From Austropuccinia psidii (taxonomy: Eukaryota > Basidiomycota > Pucciniomycetes > Pucciniales > Sphaerophragmiaceae), in assembly GCA_023105745.1 (NCBI GenBank), contig JALGQZ010000008.1, positions 23,566,866 through 23,630,865 of the forward strand: DNA of 64,000 bases. The letters are read 5' to 3'. This document shows positions 38,822 to 50,641 of this stretch, piece by piece (within the stretch, counting starts at the first letter, position 1; each line of letters starts with the position of its first letter). Below the pieces are notes generated by a model. The model searched no databases and was not told where the DNA came from. It saw only the letters and a list, made by a program, of their open reading frames with translations. The position numbers and the translations under genes were made by a program.

Positions 38822-39410
38822 CAGTAACCTGGCTCAGAAGACTTACCCAAGTTTATATTAAGATATCCCTTCAAGCCCATCAATGTCAAGGGTGATGGAA
38901 GCTGTGGCTACAGAACAGTATCCCACTACATTTACAAGACTCAAGATTAATGGGCTGATGTCAGAGGTGACATGAACACTTTTATTACCTCAGTATCCTC
39001 TTATTTGGACAGAATTTAGTGGTATGAAGATGTTGGTCAGGCTCTAAAGAGCAAGGGGATTTCCATGCCTGATATGGGGGATCCAATTGCAAATAAGTAT
39101 CAAAGACCTGTTTTCTTTTATTCCACAGTCCAATCATTCCCTTTTTTGCCTTATTTCTGTCCTCAAAATGATAATCCACCCATTTTCATCCCCTTCTTGG
39201 ATAGCTGATCTCATTTTGTTCCATTGGATATCATCATTTCTAAAGTTTATCCAGTACCCCCCATTACTGTGAATTAGAAATTTCATGCCCAACCACAATC
39301 CCTGGGGTGGGCAGATAAATTCAAGAAACACAGGATTTTCGATCTGTCCAATCTTCCTCCCCCCCTCAGAAAAAACCAACTATTTTGGAGGTTGATTAAG
39401 ATTGATTGTT
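38822..39410 (+). pseudogene. OTU-like cysteine protease module at the MULE C-terminus, broken
   Basis: After a probable intron (donor near 38,748 in 'attgtgagttttgg', acceptor 'tatcag' near 38,822) the sequence reads INVKGDGSCGYRTVSHYIY. This has the OTU catalytic Asp/Cys box (D-G-x-C), followed by WADVRGDM and, near 39,208, SHFVPL with the expected catalytic His. Stops interrupt it at 'caagattaatgg', 'gaatttagtgg' and 'gatagctga'. OTU enzymes remove ubiquitin. In transposons the role is unclear, possibly protection or processing of the transposase. Linkage to the MULE is by position and strand. Confidence 0.7.
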
Positions 39411-39936
39411 TTTTGTAAATACAATTTATGCCAATTATCCCCCTCCTCAGTCCTATTTATTGCTTAAATCCCACCTCAGTCTTATTTTTTATCAAACATC
39501 TGGCACTTTTGTATTTAAAAATAGTCATATTATAAACATAAAAAAAATATTTGAAAAAAAACCCTTTTTGTGCCTTCACTTGTCCCACCAAAAAAAATCC
39601 CCAAAATTATGGGCTTCTAGTCCTTAAGTGTCAATATTGAACCCTTCATTTTAGAAAACTGAAGGAAATTCACAAGTGGGAAGTTTTTAAATTTATTTTT
39701 CAAAAAAAAATATGCCATTTCATCAAATTGCCCAAATTTGAGAAATTTGGCAAAAAAAATTGAAAAAATTTGGGAATATTGACATCCCTTGTTGTAAAAT
39801 ATATTGCAAAAAATTTAAAAAAACCTCAAAACTGCGCCTGAGGAATTTTTTTTTAAAAGAAGGGTCACTTACTTGTTTTGGCCATAAATTGGTAAAAACA
39901 CATAAGGGATTATGTGTATTTACCAACACCCTATAT

Positions 39937-40189
39937 CTTGTTGAATTATAAAAAAATCATAATGAAATTTGAATGATAAAATTAACAAATAATGTGAAGA
40001 ATATTTTGCTTGAAAAAAAATGAAGTCAAAATATTTTTTCAACAAAAATATTAAAAATAAAATAATTTTTGGAAGAAATTCAATAAAATTATTAAAACAT
40101 TTTTCTCATAAAGAAAATATAGAAATTATTTGACCATTGTTTTCCTCAGGAAATTTTAGGTGGGGTCACCTCTGAGTAGAATTACAGTA
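39937..40189. other. Short AT-rich spacer between MULE and pogo-like element
   Basis: Mostly A/T runs; no motif seen. Confidence 0.5.
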
Positions 40190-42952
40190 GACACTGGCCT
40201 AACCCATACCTGGCAAAACCCATAACCCCTGCAAACCCATTGGGTTTTGTGTCTACAAATTTGGTGCATACCAAAACTTTTCCCAAAACTTTTCCCAAAA
40301 CCCATAAACCTCTCAAGCCTGGTAACCCATACTTTCTGGGTCCACCACACCCCAAAAACCCATATTTCTTTTTGAAATTCCACCAGGTTTTTTCTTCTGT
40401 TTTCTACAAAAGTTCCTCATCCTCCCATTTTTTCAACCTTCATATGCCATGGACACCCTACCAGTGGCTGTTAACTTTTAAAGTTTCACTTCCCCATTTT
40501 CTTTTCCTCTCAATAACCCTCCCCAACCCTCCTTTTATCTTAAAATCTTTGGTATTGGGGTCATTGTTTATCACCTCAGAAATCCATTGATCATTTGTCT
40601 GGAATTTTTAACTGCTGAATTTTAAGAATCTCATTTAAAAAAGCTCTCTCTTAATTCTCAAAAAAATACAATACTATACACCATCACAACATGCAGAGTC
40701 TATCACTCCAGAAGAGGAGTCATTGATTGATACTTAGGGAAATTAAGCTTAAAACTCTATTCTGCTCAACAAAATCCTTATTGGCTTCAAGAATGGCAAT
40801 GAAGGTTTTTTTTCTGAAGATGACTTCACCACTCTTTAAAAAATGCTCAAGTACCTAAATGAACTCCCAAAAAATCCACCAAAGCCAATTCAAATGGCAC
40901 ATTAAATCCTTCTGTACCTACCAAAATTAACTTTTGATATCACCAGCCTACTGCAAAAGAAAGGAAAAAATTGGTGAAAGAAACATTGATCAACCAACCT
41001 AAAATCCAAATTATAAAGGGGAGAGTCATAATTCCACAATCTTGCAAAAGATTAAAATACTCAATTGGTACAATACCAATTAAAAGAGTCAAGTAACAAC
41101 TGCAGCCCATTTCTCCAAAGTTTATCCTTACCTCAGGCTAAAACAGCCTTGTATTTTGGCATGGATCAGCGACTGTGAAAACATTGAAAATAATTACATA
41201 ATTTATTCTTCAACAACCAAACAATTCAACAGCATTAAGTTTGAAAATTTTGAATGAATTCGTGAGAAGTGTACCCGTCAAGCCCCTTTGTCAAACTTAA
41301 AAATCACCAATGATGTCCTGCAGCAGAAATGGCAGTTTTTTGCATGTAGGTCTAGAATACCATCAAATGAGTGGCTCACATGAAGCAATGGTTGGCTCAA
41401 ATACTTCAAGTCACACAAAGAGATTACTCAGGTAATATTTAATGGGGAAGTGTCTGAGCAACCCCTCAAAAAATGAAAAGAGAGATTATACATTTGAACA
41501 ACTTGCTCAAGGGATATGAACACAAATACTTTTTAATATGGATGAAACTTGCCTTTTTTGTGACATTATTTTTCAATAATCTTCTTTTTTCAATGGCTCA
41601 TTCTAGTTTTTTTAGTTTTTGTAGGATTCCCTTTGATAAAGGGCTGGCTGTCACAGTGACTTCATGACTTAGGGCTCAAAAGTAATGCTTTTTAATAGAC
41701 TTTACATGCAACACTTTGGGGAAAGAAAAATTGGCACCCTTTCTCATTGGGAGATTTGAACAACCACAATACTTCAACAAGAAATATGGCCATCAAATGG
41801 GCTATTGGTACTACTAAACCTCTAAGGTGTGGATGGCATTGGCAATCTTTCAAAAGTGGAGCCTTGGCTGGGACCAACAGCTACAAGTTTCCAAGTGTTT
41901 TATTCTTATTCTTGTTGAAAAATTCAAAGCGGACATTTTCCCTGAAGAGCTCATCAAAATTTGAGTTGAGTTTTTTCAACCAAATTTAACATCACATGTT
42001 CAACCACTTGATGCAGGGATAATCCAAACTTTCAAGGATTACTATGGCCAATAATCTTAATCCTCTGAAATTCAAAACTATAACAATGAATTTCCAATAG
42101 GAAAGATCTAAAATATCAACAAGTTGGTGGCCATGCAAGTTTCAAGGCTTTAATGGGCTTCAATCAGCTCATCAGCAATTATGAATGTTTGGAGGCACAC
42201 AAAGATAATCATCAATGGGCCAACAGCTACTTAAATTACTATTTCCTCATACTTAACCAATGAGATCATTCAAGCTGAACAGGAAGCTGAAGAGGAATTC
42301 AATTTTCTGGTAAAACTAGGTTTTTTCCCTTACAAGAATAGGATGAACTTGGATGAGCTACTCAATCCACATCAGAAAGGCAATTTAGAGAAATGGTCTC
42401 CAGAGGATATCTTCAGTGCCACCTTGGATGGAGATTCTGCTGCTCATAATAAAGATTCCCAAGGTCAAGGGGATGGTGAAAAAATCTTTTTGAGAAAACA
42501 TTTTCAAATTCTGCCCAAAAAGCCATATGCTTTCTTATTAAGTTCATCTCCAATTAGAACTCACAAGAAGCTGATTCTCTACATTACTCACTGGAGTCAT
42601 ATTCCCATGAGCTTCATTACTCTCTGCTCAAAAACCCTCAAACGTCGTCCATACAAGACTCTTTTGATCCTTCAAGTTTCAGCTTAATTGGGTAGATTGC
42701 TTTTTTCCTTCTTTCTCATTTTATTTGACTGTCATTGTTTTTATAATATAAGTTTATTTCTAATGGAATTCATGCACATGAAAAAGTTTGGAAAAACAGG
42801 ATTTTTTCACAAAAGAAAATAGAGAGAAAAGCTATACTTATATGGGTTAGAGGAGGTATTAGTATTAACCCATATACTATGGGTTTGGTCAGGCTGATGT
42901 GGTAACCCATAACCTTTTGTGTCCACTGACAGGTATGGGTTAGGAAAGTGTC
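40190..42952 (+). mobile_element. Decayed pogo/Tigger-like element (Tc1/mariner superfamily), about 2.76 kb
   Basis: The left end GACACTGGCCTAACCCATAC and the reverse complement of the right end GACACTTTCCTAACCCATAC agree over about 26 bases with three mismatches. Both are flanked by TA (40,188-40,189 and 42,953-42,954), the target duplication of the superfamily. Subterminal regions carry many AACCCATA copies in both orientations, possible transposase binding sites. The interior holds a broken DDE_1-type transposase. Confidence 0.82.
40690..42690 (+). pseudogene. Pogo/Tigger-like DDE transposase, broken
   Basis: Reading across frames gives a CENP-B-type DNA-binding region (ITNDVLQQKWQFFA, then SNGWLKYFKSHKEI, about 41,300-41,420), the first catalytic box FNMDETCLF at about 41,533, and PFDKGLAVTVTS at about 41,630. 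The second box is at about 41,910, where the usual LLxDN reads LVEK, so the second Asp and Asn are lost. The conserved SHVQPLDAGIIQTFKDYY follows near 41,993-42,045. Numerous stops and at least two frameshifts are present. The C-terminal 114-codon ORF at 42,343-42,687 is the tail. Family certain, activity excluded. Confidence 0.8.
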
Positions 42953-42954
42953 TA

Positions 42955-45200
42955 ATGTATATAACTCAACTCTAAATAAGCTTAAATGAAGTCTTAGGTA
43001 TTTTCTGTATTTAAATCTGAAAATACTAAATATAAATTCAATTCACACCACATGTTGTGTTAACCATTAATTTTTGTGTTACAGTTAAGGTGGGTTGTGT
43101 AGCTTAGAAGGTATTAGAAATTGAATTATTTTCAATTAAAATTTGAAAATGTGCATGTGTAGAGTTTTTTTCTCTTTAATAATCATTCTAGGAACTCCTT
43201 TTTCTAAATTAATTCCAATTTTAATTGTTTTTGTAACAATAAATATCTTTTTTAGAGTATTTTTGGATACATTTTTGTTGTTGGCAAAACAAAAAATCTT
43301 CATAATATTTTTTTCATACTCTAAAAGCTCAAAACATTAATATTATGATGTTCTTTATTTGAAACTCTTAAAGTGACAACTCTTAAAAAACTTGAACATT
43401 TCCAAACTTTCTGGAAAGGAAAATTATTTGATTTTCAATCAAGGTTTCATATCCGCACCTTATATAATTCCTTAACCTCACATTTGATCTTGTGAGAGTA
43501 GAAATCACCTCCTCCATCCAGATTTTGGTGAGATGAATATTTAAGTTTTTACTTTATAGTTCATTCATTTGTGAGGCAAATTTTATTTCAGAATGAGTCT
43601 TTTGTGAAAGAATGTAGGTAGAGTTCATTATATCACAAAAAATCATTGATAATAAATAACACAGAACAGAGAGTCCTTTTCTGAAACAATAATTTTAATT
43701 TGGTAAATTTTGAAATATCTTAATGTTTGTTTATTTAATGGTATGTAATTACTATTAGCAGTAAGTTTTAGTTCTTATGGATTTCAAATTTGAAATTTTC
43801 TTCAATTATATAACAGAATTGAGATATTTCTTCAAATAAGTATTTGATGAATCAAGTAGGATTGGATTTGAGTCCATATATTTAAGATTTTTTGATCTTA
43901 ATTCTTGGTAAACATAGTTTTGATTCAGTTAAGTTTTGGGTAAGACATGAAATTCCCTTCCTTGGAGATTTTTTAATAATTTAATCACCAATATTAGCAA
44001 TAAATGTGTTTTTATTTATGTTTCTGAATACCATGATTATCTATCTTAGTAGCAAATATAAGGTTTTTTTCACTTTAAGTAGTGTAATATACCCTTGGTT
44101 CAGGATTACTTGAAAAAAATTGTGATGTTGATGGTTGCTGAGTAGATTTGCATTGTATGTCAATAGTCTTGGAATCAATAAGAATAGATAAACTATATAC
44201 CCTAGATTTGTAAGATCCCGATTCATAGATTAAGTTATTATTGGCTTCAAAATCTATATAGTAAGATTTAAGAGAGTTTTAGTTGTTCGCTTAAAAATAA
44301 AACCATTCTCCATCATCTCAAAAATCTTAAGTGACCTTCATTTCAGTCACATCTTTTTGATGTGTTTTATAGAGTTAGAGATATTCAAAATATCAAAAAA
44401 ATATATATCTTGAAAATTCTTCAAATGTTTATTGAGATTATTTGGCTGGTTAAGCTTGGTAGGTTTAATCCAAAAGGGGTTGGGGTTGATGCTATTCCTT
44501 TGAGGGTGATGGGATCAAATAAGTCAATTAAGCTTCTATTCATTTCAGGAATATTTTTGATTAATATTGGTTCTCAAGGGAGTTTCTTACTGGAATCTTA
44601 GAATTGATGATTCATTCTATTTATTAAAAAAGTGTTTATTCTCAATTAATATTTTATTCAATATATCACAAAGGGTTTATGTGTGCTTTATATAGGCTAT
44701 TTGCCAGGTAATTTAGGCTTGGATAATTTCTTATAATACTTCAAAGTGAAACATCCACTGAACCTTCACCAACATCTATCTTGTAGTGTTTTCCAGTTTA
44801 GTCTGCTGCAAAGGGTTGATAAAAATTAGTGAGCTTGTGGATGTGAGCTTCTAATTATGAATGAGGCTTACTATATGAGATCACTAGTATGATCATAATA
44901 TAAATTAACGAATGAGGTTTTCATACATGCTTTTCCTAAAGCTTCCATAATTTCAAAAAATGATTTTTTTCTTAAAGAGAATTTGCATGATATATTTAGA
45001 TATTGTGAGATATAATGCAGACATACCAAAATCATTAGATTTTTTAATTATTTCATTTCATAGTTGTATTTTTTCTATCAAGTATCAAAGATTTTATCAT
45101 TAAAATTTTATAAGAATGAATTTTTAAGAGACTCATGCCATCATATATAATTTTTTTTATTCAGCTTTATGATTTTTTTTCAATAAGACCATTATTTGAC
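42955..45200. other. AT-rich stretch without a recognisable gene
   Basis: No convincing coding signal. A 79-codon ORF at 44,362-44,601 has ordinary composition (GRFNPKGVGVDAIPLRVMGSNK) but no motif I recognise; it may be a fragment of an old element. Confidence 0.5.
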
Positions 45201-45800
45201 TCTGAGGTGATGGATTCAGTTTTAGGAATACTTTATTTTTATTCTATATTTCTGATGTTCAATTTTTCAAGCTCTGTGTGCTATATTCTATACTAAGGGA
45301 CAGATAATAATTATTTTATAATATTATTCAAGACTTAAATAATCTTCAAACAAATCTGATCACTTTATTGCAGTAGAATACTACTTATAGTACAAATAAG
45401 TGGCAATGATATATAAAAATAAGAAAGATTGGTTAATACATAGGTAATGATGCTGAATAATATTGGTAGGATTAAAATGTTTTGATAACTATCTTATACG
45501 ACTGCTAAGATTTCTATAGCTATGAAATAACTCTTTTACTTTTTCATCGATGAGATAGACATCCTGTTAATATTAAAATCAAAAATAAATAAATTATGAG
45601 ATATAAAGAGTTTATCAACTTCAATATATTATTCAAAAAATGCTTTAAATCCACAATTACCTACACTTTGTTCCAATATCACCTTCAAAAGATTTTAGAT
45701 TCATGTTCTGGTTCTTGGGTGTGAGTATTGGAAATATGATGAATTGAAAGAAAAGATGAATAATATTAAAATATAATATTCTAGTATAATTAAAATTGAT
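45200..45800. repeat. Dispersed fossil repeat (related to 10,085-10,735)
   Basis: Second copy of the fossil repeat described at 10 kb, same orientation, with matching blocks at 45,353-45,390 and 45,700-45,790. It is strongly AT-shifted, with stops in all frames. Confidence 0.5.
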
Positions 45801-46252
45801 TTTCAATTCCTGAGAAAGAAATGAATAGACTAACAATTTTCAAGTTGAAACGCTAATTTCTTTGACTGGTTTCCCCATCATCTTTCAGTAATCAATGATC
45901 TAATTGTAGGTTAAACTTTCCATAAGATCATATTAAATCACATCATTCATAAAGCCATTCATAATTTAGGCAAATGGTTAGGTATTTGAGTTAAAAGGCT
46001 TACCTCCCAGTAATCAGTATATGCCAGAATGGTTGGCTTTTGCTCATGTTTACCTGACCTGGGTGGGTGCCCATTGGTCCTGAGTTATTTGACCTGATGA
46101 GTCCTTGTTCAAGCTTGGTAAGCCCATGACTCAAAGGCAATTTTGGAATACCAGTTAGCAAAATTAAAACCTCCAATCAATGATGGTAAATTATTCATAA
46201 ATTAATTGATTGTTCATGGCATGGGGGGGGGGCTCTTTGCGATCTAATTCAA

Positions 46253-46738
46253 TTGGAATTAATTGTCAGGCCCCCTGGACCACAAACCATCAGTTTTGTT
46301 GAGAGTATCTATGAACTCAGGTTCTTGCCATTCATGGACAAATGTGTGGAAGTTGGAGTTTCAGCAAATTGCGAAGGACTGATCTTGATGGAAGATGTTT
46401 CTTCCATCCAGACCACCACGACCAGCCAAGAATGGTATGAGGCCCATAGAATCTATAAGCTTGTCTGGCATCCTAGTTTACCAAACCTCAACCAAAGTGA
46501 AAATCTATGGCTTAAGATGAAATGTGCTCATACCAGCCTTTTCAATCCCAAAATAATGGATGAGTTAACACTTGCTGTTAACACCATTTGGGATACATTA
46601 CTGTTTAAACACTTGGATGCTTTGTTATTATCCTGGCCTGGACAGATGCAGATGTTGGTGGACAAAACGGTGCTCTTACACAATAGTAGGATGCTCAACT
46701 TTTCATCAGTTTCATTTTTTAAAGATTACTATTTATAG
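46253..46738 (+). pseudogene. Tc1/mariner-type (DDE_3) transposase fragment
   Basis: The 161-codon open frame carries the C-terminal half of a Tc1-like transposase. LILMED corresponds to the second catalytic Asp box, followed by SQEWYEAHRIYKLVWHPS and then LNQSENLWLKMK, equivalent to the usual L-N-P-I-E-N-W box with the third acidic residue. The helical tail runs through MDELTLAVNTIWD. The N-terminal DNA-binding domain and first Asp are not found upstream, so this is a truncated remnant. No terminal repeats were seen; a run of ten G lies just upstream at about 46,223. Confidence 0.78.
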
Positions 46739-47120
46739 ATGTAGCATCAGAAGCAAGCAATGCATGATTATTTGTCCTTTAAGAATATGTGGGGAAAAAA
46801 GAAAGTTTGAGAAACAAAAACCGTACACTGTGATGGTTTGATTACAAAAGAGAGTAGTCACAAAAGCTCGCAGAAGCAATTCCTGTTGCGAAAATGCACG
46901 AGCACAATGTGACATGTCAAAAAAAGGAATGATAGCCTTTTCAAAACTTTCCCAGTATATTAAAACAGGAAGATACAACTTTACATAATGTGAATATAGT
47001 ATCTCATTCAAGTTTACAGTAGACGTGATTGTTCTTCTGCGCATTCTAACAGTTTCAAGTCTATTATTTAGATTAATGTCAGCAAACGGTCCCTGAAATG
47101 TGGTGTGGAAATTAAGTGAA

Positions 47121-50100
47121 TTATGTTTCGGTCATTGCCTTTTTGCAAAACTGAGTGAAATGCTGTCGCAATATCTTGTTTTTCATCTTCATCGTCAACC
47201 AATGAATCTGGCGGTTTTCATAATGCTGGCCTTGGTCAATTCCTTCCTTTAAGCCGCAACTCGCATCGCCTGCTAAATCATCAGCGCTCGGCATTCCCTT
47301 CTCAAGCTCATCAAATGATAAAATTGGCCTAGTTTTCAAATGCAGTTGGACTGGAAGTTCATACCTTCAACAGGGTTTTTATGCAAAATATAATTAAAAG
47401 ATATCCCAAAGGATAAAATTAATTTTATTCTCAGGAGCTACTTAGATTGGAGTGGAAATGAAAATCAATGCAAACCATTTTAATCCTGAAGCTTTCCCTT
47501 TGATCTTCAATCGTTTTAAAAAGCATTTGACAATTTCGGGATCACTGCAAAGTTTTTCGGCTTCTAATTGATCTTCATAAGTATGTAACCCCAAATCTTT
47601 TGGACAACCAGCTATGAGTAGTTGGTGAGAGTCTCCTTCCTGACATAATAGGGAGTCATTTGCCTCCAATCCTATTTCTGGCGACTTTGATTCATTGTCA
47701 TCCCAATGCTCCAAGTGATTGCCCATTGAATCCTGCCACATCGCCTCTTGCCTATTGCTCCATCTCATAAAATTAGGTACGTCAATTACTGCAAAACCGA
47801 CTAATGGTCCAGCCTGTCCACATTCTGAGATAGGGTGATCAGCGTTGGCTGACGATGGATTACAAAGTTCTGGGCTAGCTGTGGATATAAAAATTTGGGA
47901 AAGCTCTTTAACTGAGGAGAGCAAGGCGAGTTCAATTTTTTGAATATTGATTAAGTTAAATTGATGATGGATCTGTTGGGGAATAGCGTGTTGGTAATTG
48001 CGGATCAGTCTATCAGTCAAATGAAGTCGACCATGATTGTCAAAGTACCCGACATCGCCCGTGGGGAGCCATCCTTGGGAATCTAGCACGGATTCAAGAT
48101 GGTCTTCGGAAGCTGATGTTCTAGAGACCAGGTAGCCTAAGAAGACATTCCAGCCTCGAATACAAATTTCTCCTTGGTCGAATGGTTGATCTTTGGTGAT
48201 GTCAAGACCCTTAACATTAACTAACTTTCAATCCAACTCGAACCATCAAAAAAGAACCAAGTAACCACTGTAAGTCTATTCTTAACTACTCTTCAATGCA
48301 ACAATGTTTGTAGTGGACAGCTATAAGCGAATTCCTTCCACCTGACTCAACGCACCTTGATTTCACAGCAAGGTAGTGGAACTCCAACGTGACCAGCTTT
48401 AAAGTCATGTAGCTCATCTTCAACAACGATAGAAGCCGCCCCGCATGTTTCTGTTAGCCCGTAACCTTCTGTGATTTTGACACTTAAACTTGCTGACAAC
48501 ATTTCAACCACATGCTTTGAGATTGATGCTGTACCACTTACAATCCTAAAGCAGAATTTGATAATGAAAGTCACATTGAAAAGATCAACTGCTTTTGCTT
48601 GATGAAAATAATCACAATAATCAGAAACTTGAGAGATACTCATACTACTCACCACTTCAAGCGTCCACCTAATCTATCACGCAAGTAGCCTAATACGAGC
48701 TTATCCCATAACCAAACGTTTTCGCCATGGCCCGCTTTCAACGTTTTCACCTTCTCTTCGATTGCTTTCGTTAATAAATAACTTTGGACTGGATTTTTAA
48801 ATGAGTTGAAATTATCAAGAGATTGTAATCGCTGCTCTAAAATTTGTTCTGCTAGAAAGCTTGGAGTCGACGGCAAGAATGTGGGCTTCAATATACTCAA
48901 ATCTTCCAGGAACCTTGGACTCGATAAGGAGGAAAAACCAATTGAACCGCCTTTATAGATTGTAAATGCTTGAGCTTGTTTCTCATAAATGTGGGACACT
49001 AAAAACTCCAAAAAATAACGATAATAATTAGCTGCTCTCAGAAGCCTGATGTTAAGCTGCCAAGATATCTAAAAACCCGACTGACAAGGCAGGTATGAAA
49101 AGTGAACAAGATCACTTGTGTGAAGGTTTGGTAATCTTTGTTCTTTGGTCAGGTAGTCTAAGGCAGCCAGATTGGCGGCAAAATTTCCATGTGTAATCAC
49201 ACAAGCCTTGGGCCCCCCTGTTGAGCCAGCCAAAATGGCGAACAACGTTTTGAGAATTGTTAATGTGATTTTTTTTGAAAAATGACGTACCTGTGGTTCC
49301 ACTAGAATAAATGATTGCCGCTACCGTCTCGGCACATGGTTTTAAAGTGTTTAAGCTCTCTGATTCTAAGACAAGGGCATGATCCAAAAGAGGATGATGA
49401 CAGTTTGAGTCCAATTTCAACTTGTTGTCGCCGAGGTTTTCAACCTCCTCAATTCCGTAAAAAGTAAATCCTAGCGCTGCAGAACGTGCCTTTAGGTGAC
49501 TAGAAACTTGAGATAAATCATGGATAATGTAGATTGGTTTTAGAAGGCCTTGGTCAGGAGGCACTGAAAAGAGATCAGAACTCGAGTAAGTGGTATCAGA
49601 GTGAGAATTCGATTTTGGAATGAAAAGAGTAGTGTTGATGTCAACTTGCTGATCTTCTTGGCAAACAGGTTCATGTTGTAGGTTCTGAAAGAGTGCATTC
49701 TCTTGTTTATTAGTTTTCTCATCGGAAAACGAGGTGTTGGGATGAGTTGGAGAGATCGAAACGTCTGATTCAAAACCTATTCGCTTTACTCGAGGTTGAC
49801 GTTGAGAGCTCTTTGAATGTCGGGCTTGAAACCTGACAAGCCGCTCGAAGTTTTTGGCATTAAGTATGATGGCACAAGGATGGGTCTGGTTGATGATTTC
49901 GGAGGCTATCTGGGACGATGCTTGAACATTGATGGATACTACCGCGATTGAAACTCGATAGGCAGCATACTCGGAAATTAACTAGAAACCTCAAGTAGAA
50001 AGTTTTACGATGAGTAGATTGCACATTAAAAGAACAATTTGCTTGCACAAAAGTCTAACAGTGAGACTTAACCCAGTAAGGCACATTGGAGCACCACAAA

Positions 50101-50641
50101 GCTAATCGCGGCTGGGCCAACCCTATTGCAGCTGAGCTGTGGCTACGCAAGGGATGAATGGAAGAAGGGGGAGAATCGACGAACTCGACCAAGCCCATGG
50201 ATAAATTACGGATCTTGGAAAACACTTGGGCATAAGTAAGCCACCGATATTGTGAAAATGGTGAAGGTTGATAGGCCGAGGAACTCCAAGGAAGCCGGGA
50301 GCCAAGGCAATCTCTGGAACCTTTTCAAGCACCATCCAAGCCAGTCGTTTTCAAGCAAACCATCGCCACGGAAGGGAGCAGAGGGTTGGGAAAGAGCAAA
50401 ATAAGTCAAGAGATGATGCAGCGTTGGCAAGCAAGCGAATGGAATCGTGCTAACTTGATCCCGAACCATAGCCCTTCAAGAAAGCCTCCCATAGCGTAGG
50501 TATTCCATAGTGATTTGGCCCAATCAAACTCTCAGAAAATAGCCTGGAATGCGCCCTTGAGCTTTGCTCGTCAATCGTTAGCGAGGGACAAGGGAGCAAG
50601 TCGGACTGTTGAGCGGCAGCGCTGGATGAAGACGGCGGCAT
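47121..50641 (-). CDS. Long-chain fatty acyl-CoA synthetase-like AMP-forming enzyme (8 exons, about 925 aa)
   Basis: It is predicted to activate fatty acids with ATP and CoA. Exons read on the minus strand: 50641-50455, 50311-50073, 49981-49291, 49217-49086, 48998-48653, 48545-48356, 48224-47476, 47364-47121. All introns are GT-AG (73-143 bp) and the exons total 2,778 bases, exactly 926 codons. Motifs: YRWLTYAQVF near the N-terminus; the ATP loop AAIIYSSGTTGGPKACVITH across exons 3-4; YLPLSHIYEKQ across 4-5; KITEGYGLTETCG in exon 6; GWLPTGDVGYFD and LTDRLIRNY in exon 7; LHLKTRPILS in exon 8. It is longer than the usual 650-750 aa because of Ser/Gln-rich insertions in exons 3 and 7. The lysine normally near the C-terminus is not obvious. 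No PTS1. The start ATG has A at -3; the exon 1 donor could instead be 9 bases earlier. Confidence 0.85.

Larger units (their letters stand above)
35856..39936 (+). mobile_element. Decayed Mutator-like element (MULE) with an OTU-like module
   Basis: The left end (GGTTATTGGCAAACCCATG, about 35,862) matches the reverse complement of the terminal motif class at the right end (TTATGTGTATTTACCAACA, about 39,912-39,930) apart from several mismatches. Between them lie, in order, a FAR1/FLYWCH-like zinc finger, a MULE transposase domain, a SWIM-like C-x-H remnant, a basic GRPxGxKN segment and an OTU domain. The interior is broken by stops and frameshifts. Target duplication could not be established; ends are approximate to about 10 bp. 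Confidence 0.65.

Noticed and set aside
46572..46841. Plus-strand 89-codon ORF downstream of the Tc1 fragment
   Set aside because: It overlaps the transposase fragment in another frame and has no transposase motif of its own.
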